Notes: generated by a model not told the origin, from the sequence alone. Shown: positions 1-5,896, counted from the stretch's first letter. The stretch is 6,508 bases of DNA from JANRLJ01 sp034437895 (GCA_034437895.1 DAOTTO010000031.1:1-6508), one strand, 5' to 3'. Translations and numbers: made by a program.

Positions 1-612
1 ATTTTTGGCAGTCTCCCTAAACACAATTGGTAGGTACTGGAATGGTCATCAATATCTGACGGATTGACCAGAGATGGTCAGTAATGCCCGCCGCCATCGC
101 AGGAGATTGTTGTAGCCAACGGCAGTCAGTGTGCAATCAGGCTTCAAGCCGCAGCGTTTTCACGGGTCGTGTGAGATTATAAACCACATCTTCCCAGACA
201 CAGGCGGCACACAACATTGCCAACTGCTTGGAAAAGCTCAGTATTTTGCGAACCAAGCGTCCATTCATGAGCCGAGAGGTCAGGCAGGTAGTGCGCGTTC
301 CAGTCTGGCTCAGGGTGGTGTCATCGCCATAAATCACCCGAATGTCAACCCCCGTCAAATTACCCTGCTTATCGCGTTGTTTGACCTGTTGCCACAGTTG
401 TATGGCGGCCTCCGTTTCAGTTTGCCCAATGCCACGCCCCACTCGCAAGCGGGTCTTGGGTTCAATCGCCGTACACCGCCAGCATTCACCCCTCTCTTCT
501 GCGGCTACTCGCTTGTCGCCTTTTTTTTATGTCCCACATACGTCCACAAACCATCGATTTGAACTTGGCTGATTTGATAAGCGTCGAGCAAAATCACTTC
601 TACTTGCTCGGC
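1..612 (-). mobile_element. Decayed IS1-family insertion sequence, right part only
   Basis: The minus strand of this stretch encodes recognisable IS1-type transposase segments in broken frames. The element's 3' (right) end runs off the left edge of the window: beyond the transposase stop at 17-19 lies GGCAGTCTCCC (7-17, plus strand), which may be part of the terminal inverted repeat. The upstream half of the element is gone. Recognisable transposase sequence begins near 612, and at 619 the tRNA-Leu terminator starts, so the left terminal repeat and the N-terminal zinc-ribbon region are absent. No second copy of GGCAGTCTCCC occurs within the remnant to mark a left end. The exact boundaries are uncertain because only one end can be seen. 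Confidence 0.72.
17..612 (-). pseudogene. IS1-like transposase pseudogene, several lesions
   Basis: This is a remnant of an IS1-family DDE transposase. In order, the minus strand shows EVILLDAYQISQVQIDGLWT followed by YVGHKK, which resembles the first catalytic Asp region of InsB (DEQWGYVG). It then shows ERGECWRCTAIEPKTRLRVG, then NGRLVRKILSFSKQ (compare IS1 LGRKSLSFSK), VYNLTRPVKTLR, and a tail SPAMAAGITDHLWSI. The frame breaks at an A8 run (521-528). The reading that continues the first block hits TAG at 505-507, and a -1 shift restores homology. Near 370-390 the region expected to carry the second catalytic Asp appears deleted, and the usual ER-x-NLT motif is missing near 284-290. A TGA at 137-139 interrupts the C-terminus, which stays in frame to TAG at 17-19. 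The N-terminal zinc ribbon is absent. The gene is almost certainly inactive. Family assignment rests on remembered motifs, not an alignment. Confidence 0.8.
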
Positions 613-618
613 ATAGGG

Positions 619-647
619 AAAAACAAAGACCAGCGCGATGGCTGGTC
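619..647 (-). terminator. Rho-independent terminator of tRNA-Leu
   Basis: On the minus strand GACCAGC, a 6-nt loop and GCTGGTC form a perfect 7-bp stem (628-647), followed at once by TTTGTTTTT (619-627). It lies 25 nt past the tRNA 3' end, which is a natural position for a tRNA terminator. It also marks where the transposase remnant stops being recognisable, so the terminator belongs to the tRNA unit and not to the insertion sequence. Confidence 0.85.
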
Positions 648-672
648 AATGTTCGGACTACATCCAATCTGA

Positions 673-753
673 TGAGGCAGGTGGGATTCGAACCCACACG
701 CCCGAAGGCAAGGGTTTTTAAGACCCTCATGGCTGCCATTTCATCACTGCCCC
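673..753 (-). tRNA. tRNA-Leu(UAA)
   Basis: The minus strand folds as a complete class II tRNA of 81 nt. The acceptor GGGGCAG pairs with CTGCCTC (one G-U), followed by discriminator A. The D stem is ATG/CAT with a GG-containing loop. The anticodon stem is AGGGT/ACCCT around the loop CTTAAAA, giving anticodon UAA, which reads UUA leucine codons. A long variable arm (GCC-TTCG-GGC) is typical of leucine tRNAs. The T arm is GTGGG-TTCGAAT-CCCAC. The 3' CCA is not encoded (TCA follows), so it must be added after transcription. A promoter lies upstream (801-829) and an intrinsic terminator downstream (619-647), so the gene appears to be an independent single-tRNA unit. Confidence 0.96.
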
Positions 754-800
754 GTTTAGTACACATCACAAAACCGCGATGTGGTCTATTGGTAGAGGTA

Positions 801-829
801 AGTTTAGCAATGATGCGCGTTCTCGTCAA
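801..829 (-). promoter_or_regulatory. Sigma70-type promoter of tRNA-Leu
   Basis: The minus strand reads TTGACG (824-829), a 17-bp spacer, then TAAACT (801-806), a near-consensus housekeeping promoter. Transcription would begin near 794, leaving a leader of about 40 nt before the mature tRNA at 753. The -35 box contains the TGA stop codon (826-828) of the upstream lipoprotein gene, so the two genes are packed with no spare sequence. Confidence 0.75.
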
Positions 830-1341
830 CCCGGCAGGTAAGGTTCGACATAATAACTGCTGAAATCCCCCTCAGCGATCCACCCTTCCAAGATGCCGCG
901 CTGCACTTTGAACCAGACATAATTATCGCCGCACAGTGGGCCATCCACCACCCAAAAAACATCTTGTATTTCCAATCGTCCAAAGATGCGATAATCCGTT
1001 CCCGGCCCAGAGCGCACATTCAACGGACGTGGGTCATCATCCAACACCCTGCCGCGTTCATTGATAATCAAACGGGGCGGCGGCGCACCGGAACAAACCG
1101 CCGTCGGCGTAATCACGACAGAAGTAGTGACGATTCGGGTACGGGTGGGGCGCGGTGTGAGGGTTTGGGTGGCGGTAGTCAGCGGTGGAAGGGTTTCATC
1201 GGGCGTTATTTGATTTTGGGGGGCGGGGGTGCGCGTCGGCGGCGCGGCACGAGTCGGATTCGGGGTGGCTTCCCTTGCCATATCGCAGCCAGAAAGTGCC
1301 GCCAGCATTAATACGACGATCCATAAAACCAGAACACGCAT
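826..1341 (-). CDS. Lipoprotein with C-terminal bacterial SH3 domain
   Basis: A 171-residue secreted protein. Residues 1-18 form a lipoprotein signal peptide ending in the lipobox LSGC, with Cys19 as the lipidation site. Residues 22-80 are a low-complexity linker rich in Thr, Pro and Arg. Residues about 96-165 resemble a bacterial SH3 (SH3_3/SH3b) domain: PLNVRSGPGTDYRIFG, then EGWIAEGDF. Cys83 and Cys137 lie outside the signal peptide and could form a disulphide. The family usually binds cell-wall or other surface ligands and has no catalysis of its own, so the role here is probably surface attachment or sensing; that is inference. ATG is preceded by AAGGAG (1350-1355) at 8-nt spacing. It lies 65 nt after the metallophosphoesterase gene on the same strand and may be read partly from that operon. 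Short Thr/Pro lipoproteins with this domain are frequent in Chloroflexota. Confidence 0.9.
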   Translation of the reverse strand: MRVLVLWIVVLMLAALSGCDMAREATPNPTRAAPPTRTPAPQNQITPDETLPPLTTATQTLTPRPTRTRIVTTSVVITPTAVCSGAPPPRLIINERGRVLDDDPRPLNVRSGPGTDYRIFGRLEIQDVFWVVDGPLCGDNYVWFKVQRGILEGWIAEGDFSSYYVEPYLPG

Positions 1342-1349
1342 TCTTAAGA

Positions 1350-1355
1350 CTCCTT
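1350..1355 (-). promoter_or_regulatory. Ribosome binding site of the SH3 lipoprotein gene
   Basis: AAGGAG on the minus strand lies 8 nt before the ATG at 1339-1341. It supports that start over downstream Met or Val codons and keeps the complete signal peptide. Confidence 0.8.
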
Positions 1356-1364
1356 GTAAAAGAG

Positions 1365-1394
1365 AGTTTAGCGCTTTTTGCGCTGTAGGACGAA
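1365..1394 (-). promoter_or_regulatory. Possible promoter with internal dyad before the lipoprotein gene
   Basis: In the 65-nt gap between the two genes the minus strand has TAAACT (1365-1370), the same -10 hexamer as the tRNA-Leu promoter. A poor -35 match, TTCGTC (1389-1394), lies 18 bp upstream. A small inverted repeat, AGCGC-AAAAA-GCGCT (1370-1384), falls in the spacer. It could be a regulator site or a weak attenuating hairpin, since the T-rich stretch after it is not immediate. I cannot tell which. Confidence 0.3.
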
Positions 1395-1406
1395 TGCGCG
1401 TTACGT

Positions 1407-2594
1407 CTACTTTTCTTTACTGCCCTTAATTTCCCATAAAATGATTTCCGGCGGACAAAGAAAACGCGCACGGGGCGCACCCAACCCTTCCAGCCCGACT
1501 CCGCGTGAGGTATAAAGCGTCATCTTGTCCAGATCGTAACGTCCCATGACGAAGCGCCGTCCTAAATAACTGCCCGAAAAGATCGCGCCTATCAGCGGCA
1601 GGCGAAGCTGCCCACCATGCGTATGCCCACACAGATACAAGTCAAATCCGCCGGCAGACGCTTCCGGCGCGACATCTGGCGCATGAGTCAGCATTAGCTT
1701 AACGCCTTCATCATCGGTGAAGCGCGAAAATAAAGTGACTTTGGCGCGATCTGTCTCTAAGACATGGGTTGTAACCATGCCCAAAAGATCAACGGCGCTC
1801 CCCCCCACTTCAATCGTCACCCATTCATCCAAAAGCAGGCGCAAATTATCCAAGCCGCGTGTAAAGTCCTTAACGCGCTCCGGTGTTTCCACCGTATACG
1901 TCCCCGGCACACAATAGACACCTAGCGGGGCTGACCAAGCGCCAATCAAATTACGAATGGCGGCTTCGGTAAAATGATCGTCCTTATAGGAGATATTCAC
2001 GAAATCGCCAGAAAAAACGATCATATCCGGTTGTAATTCTTTGATGAGGGCGTTGAGTTTTAGCTCGCGGCGGGTGATGCGCTCGATATGAATATCGGCA
2101 ATATGCAGCAGGCGGAGTTTCGTCCCAACAGGCCATTTATCCGTGAGCAACTGCTCAACCGTCACGCCGAGGTTAAACGGCTCAATCCATGTGGCATAAA
2201 AGGCCAACAGCGACAGCACCATACTGAACGTCGCCGCAATCCACCAAGGCAGCGCAATAAGGCCGATCAGCAGCACGACCAACACCCGTAAAATCGCCAG
2301 CGCCAACGCCGATGGGCGCTCTGGGCCGTAACTACGCCCTAAGCGCGGCAGCAGCCATAAACCGAGCCAGTCCAGCAATGACATCGCCCCATAAATCAGC
2401 GCGACGGCGAGTCCATCCGCTGGGCTGCTCGTCACTGACCAAAGCGCATAAACCACGCCGCTTAAAGCCGCAATCATCAGCGCGACGATTACCGCTGGCA
2501 GCGCTTGTAAGCGATTCGACCCAACTAAAAGGGTATGGATAAGGTTGTCATCCATAGATTGAAACATAAAAGAGGGATACTTTTTATCAGACAT
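1407..2594 (-). CDS. Membrane-anchored calcineurin-like metallophosphoesterase with altered GNH motif
   Basis: A 395-residue protein of the YkuE/YaeI-like metallophosphoesterase group. Four hydrophobic segments (about 31-52, 61-82, 95-116, 117-137) anchor it in the membrane. The catalytic domain spans about 158-391. Visible metal-binding motifs are ADIH (Asp167, His169), GDFVN (Gly196-Asn200), THAPD (His304) and GHTHGG (His324, His326). The family's GNH(D/E) motif, expected after the GDF block, is replaced by VPGTYTVE (Gly231-Thr-Tyr-Thr), so the usual metal-binding Asn and proton-donating His are missing. The codons there are clean, with no frame disturbance. It may therefore have altered, weak or no phosphodiesterase activity; the substrate is unknown. 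The ATG shares one base with the kinase TAA (TAATG) and has no evident ribosome binding site, so translation is probably coupled to the kinase. Confidence 0.9.
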   Translation of the reverse strand: MSDKKYPSFMFQSMDDNLIHTLLVGSNRLQALPAVIVALMIAALSGVVYALWSVTSSPADGLAVALIYGAMSLLDWLGLWLLPRLGRSYGPERPSALALAILRVLVVLLIGLIALPWWIAATFSMVLSLLAFYATWIEPFNLGVTVEQLLTDKWPVGTKLRLLHIADIHIERITRRELKLNALIKELQPDMIVFSGDFVNISYKDDHFTEAAIRNLIGAWSAPLGVYCVPGTYTVETPERVKDFTRGLDNLRLLLDEWVTIEVGGSAVDLLGMVTTHVLETDRAKVTLFSRFTDDEGVKLMLTHAPDVAPEASAGGFDLYLCGHTHGGQLRLPLIGAIFSGSYLGRRFVMGRYDLDKMTLYTSRGVGLEGLGAPRARFLCPPEIILWEIKGSKEK

Positions 2595-5050
2595 TAGGAC
2601 TCAGCAGGTAATAACGGCAGCCATATCGTAAATAAACTTCCTTTTCCCACTTCACTTTCAACCGTAATTTCCCCTTTGTGCAGCAGCATAATCTCATGAG
2701 AGATGCTCAATCCTAGTCCTGTCCCTTGAACAACCTTATTGGCGCGGTAAAAGGGTTTAAAAATATGCGCCAAGTCTTCTCTAGCGATCCCTACGCCATT
2801 GTCAGCAATCGAGACCGCAGCATAGTCCTGCCCTTCTTTTTTCACGCGGAATACTTTGATATGAATCAGCCCGTCTTCAAAGGTGTAATGAATGGCATTA
2901 TTGATAAGGTTGGTCAAGACCTGAAGGATCCGATCAGAATCAACCATCACCAACAGCGGCTCTGGCATTAAATCTAAGGTTAAGCGGATGCTTTTTTGCA
3001 GCGCAATTTCCTGTTGAAGTTCAATCACATCCTGCACGATCCCTTGTAGGGTTATTTCATGCGGACGGAGTTGGATGACCCCATTTTCAAACCGGGCGAC
3101 ATCCAATAAATCATCAACTAAGCGCGTTAGGCGGTGGGTCACACGCTCAATCATCAGCAGATGCTCGTTCAGGCGCTCAGGCTGCCGCTTTAAAAGATAC
3201 AAACGGGTGCCTAATCCCATAATCGGATTGCGTAATTCATGGGCGGCATTAGCGATAAAACACATTTTTTGCGCCTCAAGCTGTTTTTCTTCGCTGATGT
3301 CGCGTACCAAAGAGACAAGGAGGATAGGCTCCGTCGCTTCGCCGACCCATGAGAGCGTTTGCGCGACGTGAAATGTCGTTCCATCTTTACGTTTAAATTC
3401 TCTTTCCCATCGCACAACACGCCCTTCTAATAAAGCAGGTTTCGCCCTTTCCCAACGCTTAAAGAATTCAGCATCTGGGGCTTGTCCGATCAGGAGCGCG
3501 GTTGTTTGGCCTTCTAATTCTGTCTGGCTGTAGCCCATCATTCGGCAAAAAGTTGGGTTAGCATAACGAATAATTTGTTCTTCTGTATAAAAAAGTCCTT
3601 CGCCTGTAAAGTCCAAAACGGCTTCCAAGCGACTTCGTTCTAAACTAAGTTCCGCCATCCGTTCTGTGACGCGCTGTTCCAATTCGGTGGCATGGCGGGC
3701 GTTACGAATGGCGATGCTGGCTTGATGCGCGAAGGCGGCTAATCCGGTGGCATGACGTTCCGTAAATGCTCCGATCAAATCACTGTCGATGTTGATAATC
3801 CCTAACAATTCCCCTTCAAAGAGGATCGGCGCACCGATATAGGAGCGTATCCATTCGTTGCCTTTGACGACTTGCCACCCCAAACTTGTCGTGACATCAT
3901 CAAGAATAATGGGCTGCCTGGTGCTAACAATATGGGTGAGAAAGGGGCTGGAGTCGACACTAAAATAGACATCCTTGAGGGTTTTATCGCTCACGCCGTA
4001 TTTCTCAAAACCGCGATGGCGGATAATCCTTGCTTTGCCTTGATCGATTAACATGATGGAGGCTGTCTCATGCGGGACGACCCGCGCCAGTGTTTCCAGC
4101 ACACGTTCTAAAACTTCATCGAGTTGCAGTGTGCTGTTGAGCAAAGCAGCCGTATCGCACAGTGCCTCCGCCATCACCCGCTGTTCATATTCGGCTTTTT
4201 CCACCCGTATACGTTCAGTATTGTCTTGGACAATTGCCAAGATACACTGCTGCCCACCTAATTCGATCAATTCCAAAGACGACAATGTATCGCGCAGTTC
4301 GCCCGATTTGGAACGAATACGGGATGGTGTGGCGGGGAGTGTTCCCTCCACCAACAATTGCGAAATGGTGTCTGGACGATCTGACGAACTAGGCCACAAG
4401 TTTAATTCCGCACCAGTATGCCCAATGACTTCTTCACGCGAATAACCAATCAAGTGAAGAAAGCTGTCGTTGGCATCAATCATTTGCCCAGTTTTCAACT
4501 GCGATATGGCGATAGAAATAGTTGAGGCATGAAATACCCTAGAAAAACGATTTTCAGATTCCCATAAAATTTTTTGTGTATTGTAGCGATCAGAAATATC
4601 ACGGGCGACGACCAGCACCCCGCTGATTTTGCTCTGTTCCATCATCAAGGTGGACTGTGCTTCAACCTGAAAAAGTCGTCCATCCCTGCTTATCAGCTTG
4701 GTCTGAGATGTATAAACACTTGAGTCGCCTTCAATACGCTTTTGAGCGCGCTCCCGCATGGCAGATAATTCATCTTCCGGCAGTAGTTGGCTGATATTAA
4801 TACTCATAATTTCGGATTGAGAATACCCGGTCAGGCGCACTCCGGCAGGATTAATATAAGTGATATTCCCATTGAGATCGTGGACGATGATGACATCAAT
4901 CGTAGTTTCGGCAAGTTGCCGATAGCGGGCTTCGCTTCCATCCACAGATTGCGCCATCACAACGCGCTTTGCATGTGTGTTCTTTAACCGTGCATGTGAA
5001 GATTTCATCTGCGATGAGGGATGCCGACGCACTCTTGTTCCCGAATTCAC
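2594..5050 (-). CDS. Soluble PAS-PAS-GAF-PAS sensor histidine kinase
   Basis: An 818-residue two-component sensor kinase without membrane segments, so it senses a cytoplasmic signal. Domains: basic N-terminal tail (1-36), PAS (about 43-155), PAS (about 165-283), GAF (about 295-452), coiled-coil linker (452-480), PAS (about 473-590), HisKA (about 592-660) and HATPase (about 700-815). The H box is AAHELRNPI, with phospho-acceptor His604 and an E-x-x-N pattern suggesting phosphatase activity as well. The N box is TNLINNAIHY (Asn714, Asn717, Asn718), G1 is DNGVGI (750-755), the F box is IFKPFYR (763-769) and G2 is GTGLG (776-780). All catalytic boxes are intact. The start is GTG at 5048-5050, chosen because AGGAGG lies 8 nt upstream; internal Met15 and Met32 have no such site. 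No receiver domain or response regulator is in the window, so the partner is unknown. The gene overlaps the downstream phosphoesterase by one base. Confidence 0.95.
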   Translation of the reverse strand: MNSGTRVRRHPSSQMKSSHARLKNTHAKRVVMAQSVDGSEARYRQLAETTIDVIIVHDLNGNITYINPAGVRLTGYSQSEIMSINISQLLPEDELSAMRERAQKRIEGDSSVYTSQTKLISRDGRLFQVEAQSTLMMEQSKISGVLVVARDISDRYNTQKILWESENRFSRVFHASTISIAISQLKTGQMIDANDSFLHLIGYSREEVIGHTGAELNLWPSSSDRPDTISQLLVEGTLPATPSRIRSKSGELRDTLSSLELIELGGQQCILAIVQDNTERIRVEKAEYEQRVMAEALCDTAALLNSTLQLDEVLERVLETLARVVPHETASIMLIDQGKARIIRHRGFEKYGVSDKTLKDVYFSVDSSPFLTHIVSTRQPIILDDVTTSLGWQVVKGNEWIRSYIGAPILFEGELLGIINIDSDLIGAFTERHATGLAAFAHQASIAIRNARHATELEQRVTERMAELSLERSRLEAVLDFTGEGLFYTEEQIIRYANPTFCRMMGYSQTELEGQTTALLIGQAPDAEFFKRWERAKPALLEGRVVRWEREFKRKDGTTFHVAQTLSWVGEATEPILLVSLVRDISEEKQLEAQKMCFIANAAHELRNPIMGLGTRLYLLKRQPERLNEHLLMIERVTHRLTRLVDDLLDVARFENGVIQLRPHEITLQGIVQDVIELQQEIALQKSIRLTLDLMPEPLLVMVDSDRILQVLTNLINNAIHYTFEDGLIHIKVFRVKKEGQDYAAVSIADNGVGIAREDLAHIFKPFYRANKVVQGTGLGLSISHEIMLLHKGEITVESEVGKGSLFTIWLPLLPAES

Positions 5051-5058
5051 AATATTAA

Positions 5059-5064
5059 CCTCCT
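5059..5064 (-). promoter_or_regulatory. Consensus ribosome binding site fixing the GTG start of the kinase
   Basis: AGGAGG on the minus strand, 8 nt before GTG at 5048-5050. This perfect match decides the start and keeps the basic N-terminal tail in the protein. Confidence 0.88.
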
Positions 5065-5110
5065 ACGCCTGCACAAACTTTAGTTGCAATAAAGCTGCCC
5101 CAACATTGCC

Positions 5111-5132
5111 TTTAGGCGCATAGGCACCTAAA
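5111..5132. repeat. Inverted repeat in the kinase leader
   Basis: TTTAGG and CCTAAA form 6-bp arms, and a further two pairs close the centre after one C-A mismatch, giving an imperfect 22-bp dyad. It lies about 50 nt upstream of the kinase ribosome binding site, so it may act as an operator in DNA or as a hairpin in the kinase mRNA leader. On the minus strand it is preceded, not followed, by a T run, so it is not a terminator for that transcript. Confidence 0.55.
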
Positions 5133-5157
5133 AAATTAAAGTGCGATAAGCCAACAT

Positions 5158-5174
5158 TTTACATCTATTGTAAA
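5158..5174. promoter_or_regulatory. Palindromic operator candidate TTTACA-N5-TGTAAA
   Basis: A perfect 6-bp inverted repeat with a 5-bp spacer, centred about 115 bp upstream of the kinase start and 195 bp upstream of the divergent gene. Short AT-rich palindromes of this form are typical sites for dimeric helix-turn-helix regulators. A possible -10 (TAAAAT, minus strand) overlaps it, which would suit repression of the kinase operon. No regulator gene is in the window, so the binding protein is unknown. Confidence 0.45.
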
Positions 5175-5348
5175 GTTTATGTGACTTTTCATGAATCAAG
5201 CATAAGGATTTAAGGTAGTGCGGGGAGTGGTTTGTGTTTAACCCACTGCGGCATTTTTATCTCAGTTGCCCTTAATATGGGGCTGGCTATGGCGATTTAT
5301 GCAATCTTTGCGGTAAACTAACGCGATAAACAACAAAATTTCAATGCC

Positions 5349-5353
5349 GGAGG
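5349..5353 (+). promoter_or_regulatory. Ribosome binding site that decides the start at 5362
   Basis: GGAGG lies 8 nt before the ATG at 5362. An in-frame ATG at 5344 lies upstream of this site and has no ribosome binding site of its own, so the start at 5362 is preferred and the six extra residues are dropped. Confidence 0.8.
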
Positions 5354-5361
5354 TTAGGTTA

Positions 5362-5763
5362 ATGACAACAGATTCACGGAAATGGTTTTACTCCACGCCA
5401 GAGCCACGCCCGTATTATATTGAAGAGCGCGTGAACCACACCCTCTGGAAAAATCGGCTTCAGGGGCTTTTTATGACGTGTACCCAAGCGACCACGCCCA
5501 TCCGTATGGAAGGCAATTGGAACGGGATGCCCGTCACATTTGAATGGCAACCGGGAAAATATTTCACGCTCCGTACCGGGGAAAAGCGTAAGGAACTGAT
5601 CGGTGTCGTCCGTCAGATGTTGTTTAACCTTAAGCCAACACTGGAATATGAAGACCCGGAAGGGATGCACGTCGTGGAATGGCACACCGACGGCGGCGCA
5701 GAACGCTGGACACAAGTTCAGGGGAATCCGCAGTTTCAGGGCTTACGCCGCATCGGGCGCTAA
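5362..5763 (+). CDS. Unrecognised 133-residue protein
   Basis: I do not recognise this family. The protein is soluble, with no signal peptide or membrane segment. It is rich in Trp (residues 9, 29, 53, 62, 107, 116) and charged residues, with one cysteine (Cys40) and a basic C-terminal end (LRRIGR). The middle (about 35-72) alternates hydrophobic and polar residues around Gly/Pro turns, suggesting beta strands. Residues 75-92 could form an amphipathic helix (KRKELIGVVRQMLFNL), followed by more strand-like sequence (about 94-108). The good ribosome binding site at 5349-5353, normal codon use and clean length argue for a real gene. It is transcribed away from the kinase operon, and a hairpin (5807-5826) lies downstream, so it is probably a single-gene unit. 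Confidence 0.82.
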   Translation: MTTDSRKWFYSTPEPRPYYIEERVNHTLWKNRLQGLFMTCTQATTPIRMEGNWNGMPVTFEWQPGKYFTLRTGEKRKELIGVVRQMLFNLKPTLEYEDPEGMHVVEWHTDGGAERWTQVQGNPQFQGLRRIGR

Positions 5764-5806
5764 ATCCACCCATAAAAACCAAAAGCGCAGTAAAGAAACG
5801 CATTAA

Positions 5807-5826
5807 AGGCGGACACTCATCCGCCT
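5807..5826 (+). terminator. Hairpin after the 133-residue gene, weak terminator
   Basis: AGGCGG, an 8-nt loop and CCGCCT form a perfect 6-bp GC-rich stem 43 nt after the stop codon. The following sequence CTAGTGTTTCG is only moderately T-rich, so termination efficiency is uncertain. Confidence 0.45.
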
Positions 5827-5864
5827 CTAGTGTTTCGTAAATGTAAGTTCACTACCCTGATCTC

Positions 5865-5891
5865 TGTCTAAAAATAAAGCCCTCTTAGACA
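5865..5891. promoter_or_regulatory. Perfect inverted repeat upstream of osmC-like gene, operator candidate
   Basis: TGTCTAA (5865-5871) and TTAGACA (5885-5891) are exact inverted copies separated by 13 bp. The right arm ends 5 nt before the ribosome binding site. The position suits a repressor site over the promoter or early leader, or an mRNA hairpin that controls access to the ribosome binding site. OsmC-family genes are often controlled by thiol-based or stress regulators, but this sequence does not match a regulator site that I know. Confidence 0.5.
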
Positions 5892-5896
5892 AGACT

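Larger units (their letters stand above)
5065..5348. other. Divergent intergenic regulatory region
   Basis: About 285 bp without a gene separate the kinase operon (minus) from the 133-residue gene (plus), and it must hold promoters for both. It is AT-rich compared with the genes. It contains the dyads at 5111-5132 and 5158-5174, and a bulged hairpin at 5226-5247 (AGTGGTT / AACCCACT) without an adjacent T run. For the plus gene the best -10 is TAAACT (5314-5319), matching the -10 of the tRNA promoter, but with no convincing -35. For the kinase, TAAAAT on the minus strand overlaps the 5158-5174 dyad, again with a poor -35. I see no tRNA, small ORF or riboswitch that I can support here. Confidence 0.5.

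Noticed and set aside
131..562. Long plus-strand open frame of 143 codons
   Set aside because: It runs antisense to the transposase remnant, has no ribosome binding site and no recognisable motif; the minus strand explains the sequence.
775..860. Plus-strand tRNA-like stretch (GGTCTATTGGTAGAGG followed by GGTTCGA)
   Set aside because: The D-loop-like and T-loop-like words occur, but no acceptor, anticodon or T stem pairs; the region is better explained by the minus-strand tRNA promoter and the end of the lipoprotein gene.
4053..4445. Plus-strand open frame of 130 codons inside the kinase gene
   Set aside because: It is a shadow of the kinase PAS/GAF coding region; the kinase domains on the minus strand are unmistakable.
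5226..5247. Bulged hairpin AGTGGTT / AACCCACT as a terminator
   Set aside because: No T run follows directly on either strand and no gene ends nearby, so it is noted only as part of the intergenic region.
5344..5361. Upstream ATG at 5344 as start of the 133-residue gene
   Set aside because: The GGAGG site lies after this ATG and is ideally spaced for the ATG at 5362.
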